From positions 1 through 64,000 of the forward strand of contig JABYQS010000104.1 of the NCBI GenBank assembly GCA_022592435.1: a stretch of 64,000 nucleotides of DNA. Direction: 5' to 3'. The DNA comes from Cerioporus squamosus (lineage: Eukaryota; Basidiomycota; Agaricomycetes; Polyporales; Polyporaceae). A model generated the notes under the pieces. That model made no database searches and was not told where the DNA came from. It saw only the letters and a list, made by a program, of their open reading frames with translations. Positions 23,301-33,643 of the stretch are shown piece after piece. A program made the position numbers and the translations under genes. Numbering within the stretch: the first letter of the stretch is position 1; each line of letters starts with the position of its first letter.

Positions 23301-23539
23301 TAATAACTCATCAAGCCATGCCTATATATGGTATCGCACCTGCTCTTCCCAGATCACCGGGGAAGCGCTCGCTCCGTTCCGTCTCTCGTCGTCCGCACCG
23401 GCCCTCGCTGTTCCTCCGTCCTTTCGCCAGCCCCTGCCTGCCACCGCTGGCATCCGCACAGATGCACTTGCGCCCTGGGTTCCGCCCGGACTAGCTTTCG
23501 CTCGCAGATGACTGGGGGCTATTGTTCTGCGCGTATTGT

Positions 23540-24940
23540 CTGCGTCCCATGCCTGAGTCCTGTCTTCATTTCGACATGTCAGACCACCTCTTCAGGAGCT
23601 CCGATCATCCCATGGCCCGCAGTGCGAACCTTGCTGATTGCTGTTTTGTCTTGACGCTTGCTGTCCGAGTCTCCTGCCGACCCGGGATCGTTCCATCCTC
23701 CCGGCGTCTCGCCCTCCGACACCGCTGTCAACCGCCGCACGCCGGATTGCTCGACGTTCGTCATGTTTCCATCCTCCTTGCATGGTCGGCAAATGTACTC
23801 TATGGAGCGCGAGGCTGCGAACGTGCCCTTCGAGTACTCCGTAGAAGGTTTAGCGCCTCAGGAACGGGGCTAATCTCCGCGTAGTCCGCCTCAAGGCGGA
23901 GCGCAGGGAGCATCTCTCAAACCGCCTGCCAGATTCGCAGTAAAGATTTACGTCAACTGTGGCATCTATAACGTCTGAACGATTGTCCGAAGCCATCCCG
24001 GCTGCCTCCCCCGCTCCTTCGAATAACCCGCTCCGTGCACTTCATCGATGGGCGTTCAGCCACTTGCGTCGTTCGTGCACGGTCTATGTCACGAAGGAAC
24101 GATCGTCACAAATTGTCTACCTACTCTCGGCCGTGGTCATCGTTCACTAGTGCTATCGCATTCATCCGCCAGCATTTGCTATTCTGCGGGACAGCTCGCT
24201 GACCGCCCACAGCCATCGGCTGGACCGCCTTCGCGCTCTTCTATCTGCAATTCGTGAGCTCCTTATCATCTCTACGTGGGAGACATCTAAACAGCCATAC
24301 AGACCTCGACCACACCATAACACGCTATCTCGGACACCCTCCACGGGCATGCAAAACCGCGCTCAGCTCATCAGTGTTTTCTCCTGAAGAGGCGCCCCTC
24401 AAGTCGTTCCACCGCCAACCGCACTACCGCTCGCACTCGTCTCGTCCGTGCCTGAGCGTCCCAACACACGCCGTCCTCTCCGAACAGACATACCTGCAGC
24501 AGGTCAGCAGCGCAAGCGCATCTCCTGACATCGCCCTTATCGTCCGCCGGGATACAAAACCTCGCCTGACCTGCGCAGAGCTCCCGTTTTTGCGCCATCC
24601 TCCTCGGCCATGGCACGCTCTCTATCTACCTTCGGCCGGGTCCCCGACATGACAAGCCCGTCTATCTCTATCTATGTCTTCTTCCAGGCTTCAGGCTTCT
24701 ATCTCGCTAGTCGCCGCCGCCGAAGCCAAGCTAGCCATACTTATCTCCCACTGCAGTCGCCTGAGCACGCCTACAATACCTCCACAATACCGCCTGTCTG
24801 AGACGTAAGTGCTGCCCCCAGCCACCACCGCCTAACCGCCTCAAGACGTTCCCGGTCGTTCTAGTACGGATATGTCCTCGACATACATACGACCTTCACG
24901 AGCCTCCTCAGCTCCGAGTCCCCGCCTCCCTAACGGCTAG
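23540..24940 (+). other. Unresolved gene-like segment
   Basis: Several open stretches look coding but could not be joined into one model. 23665-23873 reads SPADPGSFHPPGVSPSDTAV ... YSMEREAANVPFEYSVEG. 23959-24150 includes NNPLRALHRWAFSHLRR. A hydrophobic stretch near 24207-24252 reads IGWTAFALFYLQF before a GTGAGC donor. Around 24600-24690 one frame reads LSIYLRPGPRHDKPVYLY. 24688-24803 reads SRLQASISLVAAAEAKLAIL, ending at a GTAAGT donor. The mixture suggests a multi-exon membrane protein gene or its relic. No family recognised. Confidence 0.3.
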
Positions 24941-25199
24941 TCTACGGACGGGCGCCGCTGTTCGGCTGGGATATCGACGGCGGACCCACACGCACCTACA
25001 AGGAGGGGGGCGTGCGATGGTGCCTTGGCGATGGTCGTCGACGCGTCCCGCCGTACGTGCGCATGTCTCGGAGCAGCGATCGATCGCAGATCGGTCGTCT
25101 TCTCTCTCTGCAGCTGGGGACCCTCGCTGTGATAGGGGCTTCCATTCCCGTCAGTACGTCCGTCCGTCTGTCCGTATACGTTCATGTCGTTGTCAGGCT

Positions 25200-25620
25200 T
25201 GCTGTCAGGTCATCTTTGACTTACTCCTGAACTGCACAAAGCAGGGGGACGGTGATATTATCCTCAGTGCGATTACCATTTGTCCGCAGTTCCTATCCGG
25301 CCGATGGCGTAACGGCCGCAGACCTTGGCTCTGCACTAGTACCAGTGAGCTGGTTCCTAACGGTATGTGGTCAAGTGGTCGCATTCGCCGCTGCAGGAAG
25401 TCAACATCCGGACGCAGCACCTTGCGAGGTTCGAGCATTCAATTGGCCTCTACCTTACGGGACATAGATTCGAAGATGGTATGGCTCATGTAGGTCACCC
25501 GCTGTTTGGGGCAAGCTCCCGCTCTTGTACTCGTATGTACTCGTGCGAACATGTGTTACACGTACCGTACTACAGCCAGAGGCGAGGCGAGCTATGCGGT
25601 CATGTCGTCCCCTTAGTGCG
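25200..25620 (+). other. Unresolved gene-like segment
   Basis: A clean exon-intron-exon pattern is visible. The frame SYPADGVTAADLGSALVPVS ending WFLT meets a GTATGT donor; after a 35-bp candidate intron ending CTGCAG the next frame reads EVNIRTQHLARFEHSIGLYL and continues GHRFEDG. The intron is short for this genome. Upstream and downstream exons could not be fixed and no family is recognised. It may be a small gene or part of a decayed one. Confidence 0.3.
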
Positions 25621-26027
25621 TCGGTAAGAACAGCCAGATCACCCCGCCCCGACTCGCGTGTGGTTTGATACCATTAGAGGGCTTCCTCTTGTTCTCTGCG
25701 CTCCACCGCTTTTGTCTGCCAGTCCGAATTCGAGGGTCCGTGATATCGATATCGGGCACCTTTTGTTTGCAGTGAGTTGTTAGCCGTTCATGGTGCTAGT
25801 CAATACGAGGACGGTCTGACGCATCAGGAGAATGTAGAACTGAGCCACGTACGGCAGGGATAGACGGGAGGAGTGAACAGTCAGAGGTATGGTCAGCCTT
25901 TCTCCCGTCTCAGAGAGGGACCACCCGAAGGGCTTCTTGCTCATCCACAGCTGAGACAAAGCGGTGGCCTTTCCGTAAATGAGCACGCCTTCTCCCGCAC
26001 GGTAGACCCGGTTCCAACGGCGATTTT

Positions 26028-26940
26028 CTGTATCGCAGCGGAGTCAGACGGCGGCTAGACGATGGGACATTGGTAACGAACGACTCATCAAGGAGACTAT
26101 CCTCTACACGCAGTGCGTGCATGCATGCGCATACAAGCGTCGAGACAACAGTGAACAACCAGTGCCTGTTAGTGCTCGGTCGCCGCGTATTGGCATACAG
26201 TGAACCCGCAGCCGAGGACTTCGGAAGCCTCGACGTCCACGCTGACTGGACGGTGCCCGGCGGCCTACAAAGCCCAGTCGTCACCATACTGCGCGAATTG
26301 CGAAGTGCCCGAGCCCGCAGTGACATTTGGCATACGATCCCACAGCACCAAGACGCACCATCGTGGCGGCCCGAGGATAGAAGCGTAGTAGTTAACCTCA
26401 GGGGCTGTCCCGGTGTCCTGCCCAACGCAGTCACTGAGCCAGACGAACATTTCAACCACAACCACCCAATGGTGTGTGGGCAATTTACACTGTATCGTAG
26501 CGCAGTCAGAGCGGCCAGACCGTGACGATGGAACGTTGATTAACAGCTCACCGGGGATACTATCCTTTACACGCAAAACGTGCATGCATCCAAATGTCGA
26601 GACAACAGTAAGCAACCACCAGTCAGTGCTCGGTCCCCGGGCATTGACATACAGAGAGCCCGCAGCCCGAGGACCCCGGAAGCCTCAACGTTTGCGCTGA
26701 CTGGATGGCGCCAGGCGGCCTTCAAAGCCCAGTCATCACCATACCGCGCGAGTTGCAGAGATGTGCCCGGGCCCGCAGTGACAATCCGGATCCTCTGCCA
26801 CGAAAGTAGCACCACTGTAGCAGCCCGAGGTTTGAAACGTGGTTAACCTCAGGCGGTGTCCCAGCGTCCTGCCCAACGCAGTCACTGAGTCAGACGAATA
26901 TCTCAACCACGACCACCCAATGGTGTGTAAGTATTTCACC
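26028..26940. repeat. Two-copy tandem duplication, unit about 460 bp
   Basis: Copy 1 (26028-26489) and copy 2 (26490-about 26940) align end to end. Both begin CTGTATCG-AGCG-AGTCAG, share ACTATCC-TTACACGCA, GTGCATGCAT, the GAGACAACAGT motif, CCTGCCCAACGCAGTCACTGAG, and end ACCACCCAATGGTGTGT. By eye the identity is roughly three quarters to four fifths, with scattered small indels. On the minus strand a related open frame is kept in both (ARYGDDWALKAAW in copy 2; AQYGDDWAL then a stop in copy 1), so the unit may derive from a coding sequence. Confidence 0.85.
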
Positions 26941-28779
26941 TTCGTACGATGATCAGATGGGGCCCTGGGACCACTCATGTCTCTCTGCGGTGGACATCGA
27001 TGGCAACAAGTCCCCCGCAGCCCGACCAACCGACCGACCGGCAGCTTCCGGCGAGTATGGATCAACCGTCATACTCGTATGTGTCTGTCAACAGTCACCG
27101 GTACCCACGCAAGTAGCGGTATCCCCCAAAACGACTTCGCCATCGCGCCGGCAACTCGCGGTACAAAGAGAGAGAACGTTTGAATGATAGAACTCGTCGC
27201 TCACCAAAACTGGCAGACAGACATGTACACAGGCTCAGAATGTCCGCGGCGCGTCCGCCTCCCCACCAGCCTCCGTAACCCTGTGCTCGATTCGGGTGAT
27301 AAACTCCTCTGACTCGGCGCGGAGTGCACCCGTCCGCTCCACGAGCCCACCGACGTGGACCCACAGCCTGCTGTGACCGTCTTCGTGATGTTCCTGCGGG
27401 ACAATCTTCGAGGGTGCGCGCGCGCCGCGGGGTCTCACCCCTCCGCTCCCGCACTCGGAACGAGGGCCCCAGAGTCAGATACATATCGTTCCCTCCGACG
27501 ATCCGGATCTGTCAAACTTTTGAGCGAGCGGCGGGCGGCGAGTGCGGGGGCCCCATGGGCCATGGCACAGCGTTTCGGGCCCAATAGAACTGCGGCTTCC
27601 TAGAAGTTAACGCACAGCTGTGCACCAGCGCGCATACAGCCAGAGTAGAGACGGCCTGGGTAGTGGGCACTGGGATGGACTCGGAGAAAGATAACCATAA
27701 GTGTGCATGCGGATGGAGGGGTCTTTACTTGACTAGACACTCACCTGTGGCACACGTGAGTGCTTGACGGTATTTCAGGCAGCAGCCTCGTCGAGGCTGG
27801 GTACCGATCCATGAAGCATGTCATTGGACGCCTGCAGAGTACCAGCGAAGGCCCATACACGTGGAGGTACGCTGGGCGACGATGATGATATATAGATATA
27901 TAAACCCGTCAACAACGGACAAGACGTGCGTGATGCGCGATGCGTGGGGGGTAACGGAAGGGAGTAATAACGGTGAACGACCGGATGCGATGCGAATATG
28001 CGGGGCTGACAAGGACATGGCGTGCTACACTAACTGCAGGCGCGTACGCTGTGTGTATATGTGACGGGACGGACGACAAGCTGAGTGGCATGAGGGAGAT
28101 CCAGAGGTGGTGCGTAGTGCGTGGTCATTATGTACGAGATCGGACGGGGCCTCAAATCCAAGATGAACGAGCGATATGTAAACCAACAACAGTACAGCGC
28201 AGACGACAGACGACGGAAATCAAGACAGGCAGACAGGTGGATGGATGATGGGAGCAGAACGGGGGCAGTGGTAGTGGCATGGTGGGGATGGGATAAAATA
28301 CAGCGTCTTACAATGGATGGGGGAGCGTGAGCGTCATTGTCGTACGTGAGCTGGTCGTGCCGCGAGGGACCGACGGGAACCCGGACGTCGGTGGCGTTTC
28401 GGTGCGTGGTCCATGATGACAACGGGCGGAATGCGGGGACTAGGAGTCGGACGTGGTGCCTGGCAGGAAGCTTAACGCGTCCAGCCAAGGCCCCCAAGAG
28501 AGTGTGGCCCTTGACGTCGGAAGGACAGGCACCGACAATCTCGGTCCCTTGGGTAAAGGTACAGGAACCATAGAGCGGTGTGGGTGCATGGGTAAACAAG
28601 AAGTGGATGAGGTAGTCCTGCGCGCCTCGCCTGAGCTTGACGGAGGACCGGCCAGGGCTGCTTGGAGGAGGACGACCTCTCAGGTGTTGCTGCGGACCAA
28701 CGCCACCCGGAATCGAGCCGGCGCAGAGAGCGGGCCACCAATCAGCGCAAACGCACGCACGAGAGCGGAGGTAGCGCGA
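26941..28779. other. Gene-poor region downstream of the tandem duplication
   Basis: No convincing gene. A short minus-strand frame at 27235-27438 contains a helix-like acidic stretch (VERTGALRAESEEFITRIEH) but has no splice context. The rest includes the 3' flank of the G-alpha gene. Confidence 0.35.
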
Positions 28780-31105
28780 TTACAGGAGTTTGGAAGCGCG
28801 GAGGTGCTCACGAAGGACCATATCTTTGACTGAGAGGCAGAGCATCCTGGTCAGCAATCGCGCAGCCGTGAGATTGCGAAACGACATACCGGCAGCGATG
28901 ATGCCACCTGTAGTAGTTGTATCCTGAAAGCAAGGGACTGGTTGGCAATCACGTACAGCACGGTCTACAGAGAATCGGCTTACTGTTACGGATGTGCAGA
29001 AGCCATAGAACTTGCGTGGAATAGGCGAGTGTTCCCGGTGGATAGCACTGAATTTGCTCCGGAAGTCTGAAGCAGCTGGAGTCAAGTCCGCCATGCACAA
29101 CCGAAACGCACGCGCTTACATTTCTGTGCTACGTCTGGGTCATTCGGTCTCTCCCCGAAGCTTCGAACATACTTGGCGAGCCGTACGCCGGATTTGAGCT
29201 TGGCATCGAGGATATCGCACTTGTTGAGGAAGAGAACGAGGTCGACCTTCGCCAGCATCTTGTTGGAGCAGACTTCTTTCCACAAAAGCACGCTGTCCTC
29301 CTGCCGATAGATGGTCAGATGTAACCCAATCGAGCTGATGACCTGCACGTACCAGTCGGTTAACGCTCCTATCTTCCGCGAGAACCTGATCGAATGCCGA
29401 TATTGGCGCGAGGAAGATGATGGCTATAGCATTGTCGGTTTCTATCAGGAGGGGCCACACGGCACAATGGCTTACCATTGACTGTTCATCGGAAGGTTAG
29501 ATGGGGCAGCATATCTTGCGAGAAGGGATCCACGAACCATCGTCAAAGAAGGGCACCCAAGTGGCTGGGGCAAGAATATCAGCATATGCTGTATAGAGAT
29601 GGCAATACGTTCAACTCACGCCGCTGACACGCGCTACGTCAGCACCACGGTAAGAAGAGAGAAGAGGATATTTCTAACCTGTGAACGTGACCCGCCGACG
29701 TCAATGATACGCCATTCAGTGCCCCGCTCATCACCAGCTTCCATGTGGAAGCTGTATTCCGATACACCGACGGTCTTCAGTCGAGCCCTCAAGACGTCGT
29801 CTGCCGCATTACGTTAACCCACGCAGTCCAGAATAGCCCGAAACTACGCACCGTCAGACGGGTAGTATTGCAGAGAAGTCACCCGGTCGAGATCGTTCAG
29901 ATAGCTGTGTCGGGTCAGCTCAATGAGCCGCATGCAGTACTCAATATACTCACAACCCAGGTGTCTCTTCTATCCGGATCTTGCGTCGTCGCAAGATCTG
30001 CCGTACGACCGGATCATTCCACAAGGCAACGATGTCCGCGCGACAGTGGTGTAGAACGGCCTGAGACTCGTCTACGGTTTCTTGGCCGGTGGTGCCGGCG
30101 GATTGGGGGCGACCAGAACTGCGCAGCTTCCATTGCATGCCAGGGCGGACGAAAACCTCCTTGTTGTGAAATGCGTGTGCTGGAGGCTGGTGCACACCCC
30201 AGCGGACGGGGACGTTACCGTTAACGCTGTTGCTCCCGCCATAGCCGAGAGTTGTTGCCTCAGTCTCGTTTGGTGGGACAAGTTTCGCGATGAGCAGGGA
30301 CTCTACATGTCGGAGAGGATACAGGTGCCGACGGACTTCTTCCAGATGTGGCGGGAGCGCGATGTGGTGCTCGGACTCTGAGTCGGAGTCAGGATCAGAG
30401 GTGTAGGGCGTTGATGGGTAGACGTCACGCCGCCGGACGTCGGTGAGGGTATCCAAGATGGAGTTGATAGAGCGTACGATGTTGAGCTGGATGACCGCAC
30501 GCCATAGAACTCGTTCCTCGCGAAACGCGTTGGGTGTATATAGCCTCTGGAATTCTAGAAACTGCGTCAGTAATGAAGAAGTCGGAGGAACCGGGAGCTA
30601 TATGCGCGACTGGCTGGGCGACCCATGGAAGGCAGGACATAAAGCGGGGCCGCCAAGTAGGCCTGGCCTTGAGACGAGCGGTCATATCGACCATAGAAGG
30701 GCGGAGAGAAGGACTTCCATGATGGCTTGCGCGAATGTCGATCTTCAATTACAGGAGTGCGCCGCATGGTTGCACCAGCCTACCGCGCTCAGCACGAAGA
30801 AGACTACTCACGTCGTAGTGTTGTGGATTTGCCTGGGGAAAGGAGGATTGATATGGTACGGAGACGCGTCTAGACGGATGCAACGGACCTGACTCGCTCT
30901 GGCCAAGAAGGAGAAGACGGACAAGCTTCTGTTTCTTGCGCTGCTGTTTCTCCTGGCGGATGGCCTCGTCTATGGCGTGGCTGACGCGCTTTGCGGCCTC
31001 CTCCTCGGCTATGCGGGAAGCCTTCTCCTCCTCGGTCTCGTCGATGGGCGGGCGAAGGGCGGCAGCGAGCGGATCGCGGTCTGGGGGGTCGCGGGAGACG
31101 GGCAT
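28780..31105 (-). CDS. Heterotrimeric G-protein alpha subunit, divergent basidiomycete type
   Basis: GTP-binding signalling subunit. About 500 residues, longer than the usual 350. The N-terminus is charged and coiled-coil-like (ETEEEKASRIAEEEAAKRV). The P-loop reads GQSESGKST across an intron. After it comes an inserted acidic segment (DPDSDSESEHH) in the helical domain, then the switch I region RARLKTVGVSE, switch II DVGGSR (29685-29702), FLAPISAFDQ, the base-recognition motif LFLNKCD, and the C-terminal TSVTDT motif and DMVLREHLRASKLL. The normally invariant switch II glutamine of DVGGQ is Ser here. No Cys is seen at the extreme C-terminus. The start at 31105 gives MPVSRDPPDRDPL; an upstream in-frame ATG at 31339 is possible. 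The numerous introns join in frame. Confidence 0.9.
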
Positions 31106-31804
31106 GGTGGGCGTGGGTGCGCGCGGAGGAGCTGGTGGGGACGCGAGGGGAAGAAGAGGGAGGACGAGATGCGGAGAGCGAAAAGATGACAGACATATGA
31201 ACGCTCGCTGCAAGCAATCCGGCTCAACGCGCGCCTCCTTCGCGACAGTAGCACAGGCGCCCACCGCGTCGTCCTCCGACTCCGGCGGCTTGCCCGCAAT
31301 TTCACCTCGCAGCATCGACCAAACCCTCTCCAGTCCCAATCAGCACCGCCTGCCTTCCTGCGCATACACCCACCAGCACATGCTCGTCCCCACCCCCATC
31401 TTTCGCGCACTGCTCGCCCGTAGCCTGTCGCCATGCCCCTCGCTACCTCCGACACAGCCAGACGCAGTCCCGGCGAGCAGTCTTCGCCAGACGGCCATGC
31501 GGCGAAGGCTCTCAGAACCTGGTCCATCCGCTGATCGCCTCTGGCTGCTCCGTCGCAGGGCCCATGTGAGAGCCATACGTGCGTGTGTCCGGCTTCCTCC
31601 CCTTCTTCCGCCACCAGTTCATCCGCAACCAGCTGCGAAGGTTATCACCCGTAAGCGACCTCACGGAAGCCGTGCCTGCGAGTCAGGCACCGAAGCACCG
31701 CGCAAACCTTACTCTGGCCTTGTTCCGGCCAGTCGACTTCCTTGGGCGCGGCTGGTTCGCCATGAGGCCCGTCCAGGGGTCCGTGGGTCTAGGACTGTAA
31801 ATAA
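31106..31804. other. 5' region of the G-alpha gene
   Basis: Presumed promoter and leader. The long open frames on both strands follow GC-rich composition and show no family motif. Nothing else supported. Confidence 0.4.
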
Positions 31805-31995
31805 ATGTCGGAACTTTCCGCAGGTCATCTGGATTAATCCAGATAACTTAAATATTCCAGACGCCCCAGATTCAAAGCAGATGGTGCCAGATAGCTTTCC
31901 GATGGTGCGGATAAGTCAATAGATGGCCCCCGATGGTCAATTAGATGGTAAGTAGATGTTAATCCATCCGGATGGTCGTGGGAAAGTTCCGACAT
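31805..31995. mobile_element. MITE-like element, 191 bp with imperfect terminal inverted repeats
   Basis: The left end ATGTCGGAACTTTCC is exactly repeated in inverted orientation at the right end (GGAAAGTTCCGACAT). Beyond this the repeats continue imperfectly: left GCAGGTCATCTGGATTAATC against right complement CACGACCATCCGGATGGATT, about 35-40 bp in all. The interior is AT-richer than its surroundings, has repeated AGATGG/GATGGT words, and codes for nothing. No unambiguous target-site duplication could be identified, so the transposon superfamily is not assigned. Confidence 0.75.
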
Positions 31996-32216
31996 AGGCG
32001 ACGTCAAGTTCACTCAGGAGATCCCACTCGCAGCTTCTGGGCAACTATGCCATACCTGCTAGATGGGGAAGGCAGGTCCAGGTACCAGGGTTTCTGCCGG
32101 CATTATCTCGCGGTCTCTACTACCGTCCAGCGCGAGGTCTGGCTTGACATTGGGTTGTTGCAACGCCCATGGCTGTTCGCCGCGCCTTCGTATAACGCTC
32201 AAACATCGAATGAGGA

Positions 32217-32280
32217 TGGCTACCTGGCGCAATGGTACTGCGTTTGGCTTAGATCGCCAGGTTCGAGTCCTCCCATGGTC
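32217..32280 (+). pseudogene. Truncated tRNA-like sequence
   Basis: GGCTACCTGGCGCAATGGTA followed by a hairpin TTGGC-TTAGATC-GCCAG and GGTTCGAGTCC...CATGGTCA resembles the D-arm, anticodon arm and T-loop of an Arg/Trp-type tRNA. It is only about 64 nt long, the T-stem pairs at three of five positions, and the acceptor stem is weak. The variable region seems deleted. I read it as a decayed tRNA or tRNA-derived element, not a working gene. Confidence 0.55.
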
Positions 32281-33479
32281 AAACATTTTGCTCCCGCTCG
32301 ATCCCTGCTTGCTTAACCACAGCATTTGGAGAGCCCATCTCTGCGATCTACGTTGTATGCCGGGATGGCAAGCGCATCATGGCCAGACGTGTTCATGTCT
32401 GCATCGGAGGCACAAGCCATGCTTGCATACACAACAGAAAGCCCTAGGGACGAGGAAGTCAACGTCAAGGTAGATGCAGTGGGAACCATCAGACCATGTG
32501 GACGTGCACAGACTGAGTTCGTAGTCCCCGTCGTCTTCTAGTTTCCTAGTAATCGCTGCACGCTCAGAAACTGACCTGGCTGGATATTAGAGGTCCGCAT
32601 ACGCACTGCACTGTACGTCCATCGCCGTTGTGAGGACAAGATGGGGTGGCTGTGATCGCAACGTATGGATGTCCGCAGGAGCCTCATGGTCAACGCGCAG
32701 ATGCGTGTTTCAGAGTACATAGGCGGGCTGGATTGAAGTTACACACGGGGAAAACCGCTTGAGGTCGGGCGTACGAAGAAGGCAATGACGGAGGCTCCCA
32801 TTCATTCCAGGGGGTCCTGGAGGACACGATGCTCAGCGTGCAGAGTCCCGCACGAGTACTGGGAGCTCAGCATTTCCTAACGTCTTCCCTGCCCCCGCGG
32901 TACTCGTACACGATGACAATCCCTACGACGTACGTACCTGACTTCCGCTCCCACAGGACCGACACACCGAACCAAAAGACGCACATCTTGGACCCCATAC
33001 CTCACCCGCAAATCACGATGCGAACCGCTCTTCGCAGAAGCCAGGACTTACGTTCTCAGGACACTCAGATCCCCGAATTCAGAGGCCGCGGGACCTCCTC
33101 CATCAGCCAGCGGCGCACTTCGACGGGTCAGAGGACCACCGACCAGCACGCCCGCACAGTGACAGAGCGGCCGAGGACCTGAGGACCGAAGCGGCCGCGT
33201 GAGACACCGCCCGCCGCTTCATATCGCCCAAAGGTCAAGGGATGCGCAAAAAGTTTGCAGGAAGTCGCACTTCCGATAACAGGCGTCATTGCGCGCCCGC
33301 CGCCTTCGGATGGCGTTCCCAACAGCACGTTTCCCGCTAAACAATACATTCCGTTTTGATTTTGACTTCTCCTGTGGACAGGACCCCTGATGTACTTGAG
33401 TACCGAACCGGAACTGAGCCTGCCCGCGCGGTGCGATCTCGGCGCCCTCTGTGTTGGACCGAGGGACTCGCCGAGGACT
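32281..33479. other. Intergenic region without recognisable genes
   Basis: Short open frames only. The 117-residue plus-strand frame at 32829-33182 is Thr/Arg/Pro-rich with no motif. Nothing supported. Confidence 0.4.
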
Positions 33480-33625
33480 GCTCTGGCGTTGGAGCCAGTG
33501 ACAAGTTTGGTGTTGATACCAGTGTCGTGTCGGGTGGTGGAACCACAGTCATGTCCGGTGTTGGGACCAGCATCAACTCGGTGTTGGAACCAAAGTCATA
33601 TTCGGTGTTGGAACCGACATGAGCT
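33480..33625. repeat. Minisatellite with GGTGTTGGAACCA units
   Basis: Five or so imperfect units of about 24-30 bp, each with a GTGTTGGAACC-like core followed by CAGTCAT or similar, run just downstream of the aspartate kinase stop codon. Read on the minus strand they give VPTPDMT/VSTPNLS-type repeats, but no gene context is evident. Confidence 0.65.
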
Positions 33626-33643
33626 AGGTACTAGGACCCAGAA

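Noticed and set aside
30936..31922. 328-residue open frame on the plus strand
   Set aside because: Antisense to the first G-alpha exon and its promoter, and runs into the MITE-like element; Arg/Ser/Pro-rich with no domain.
32217..32280. Functional tRNA
   Set aside because: Too short, with weak T and acceptor stems.
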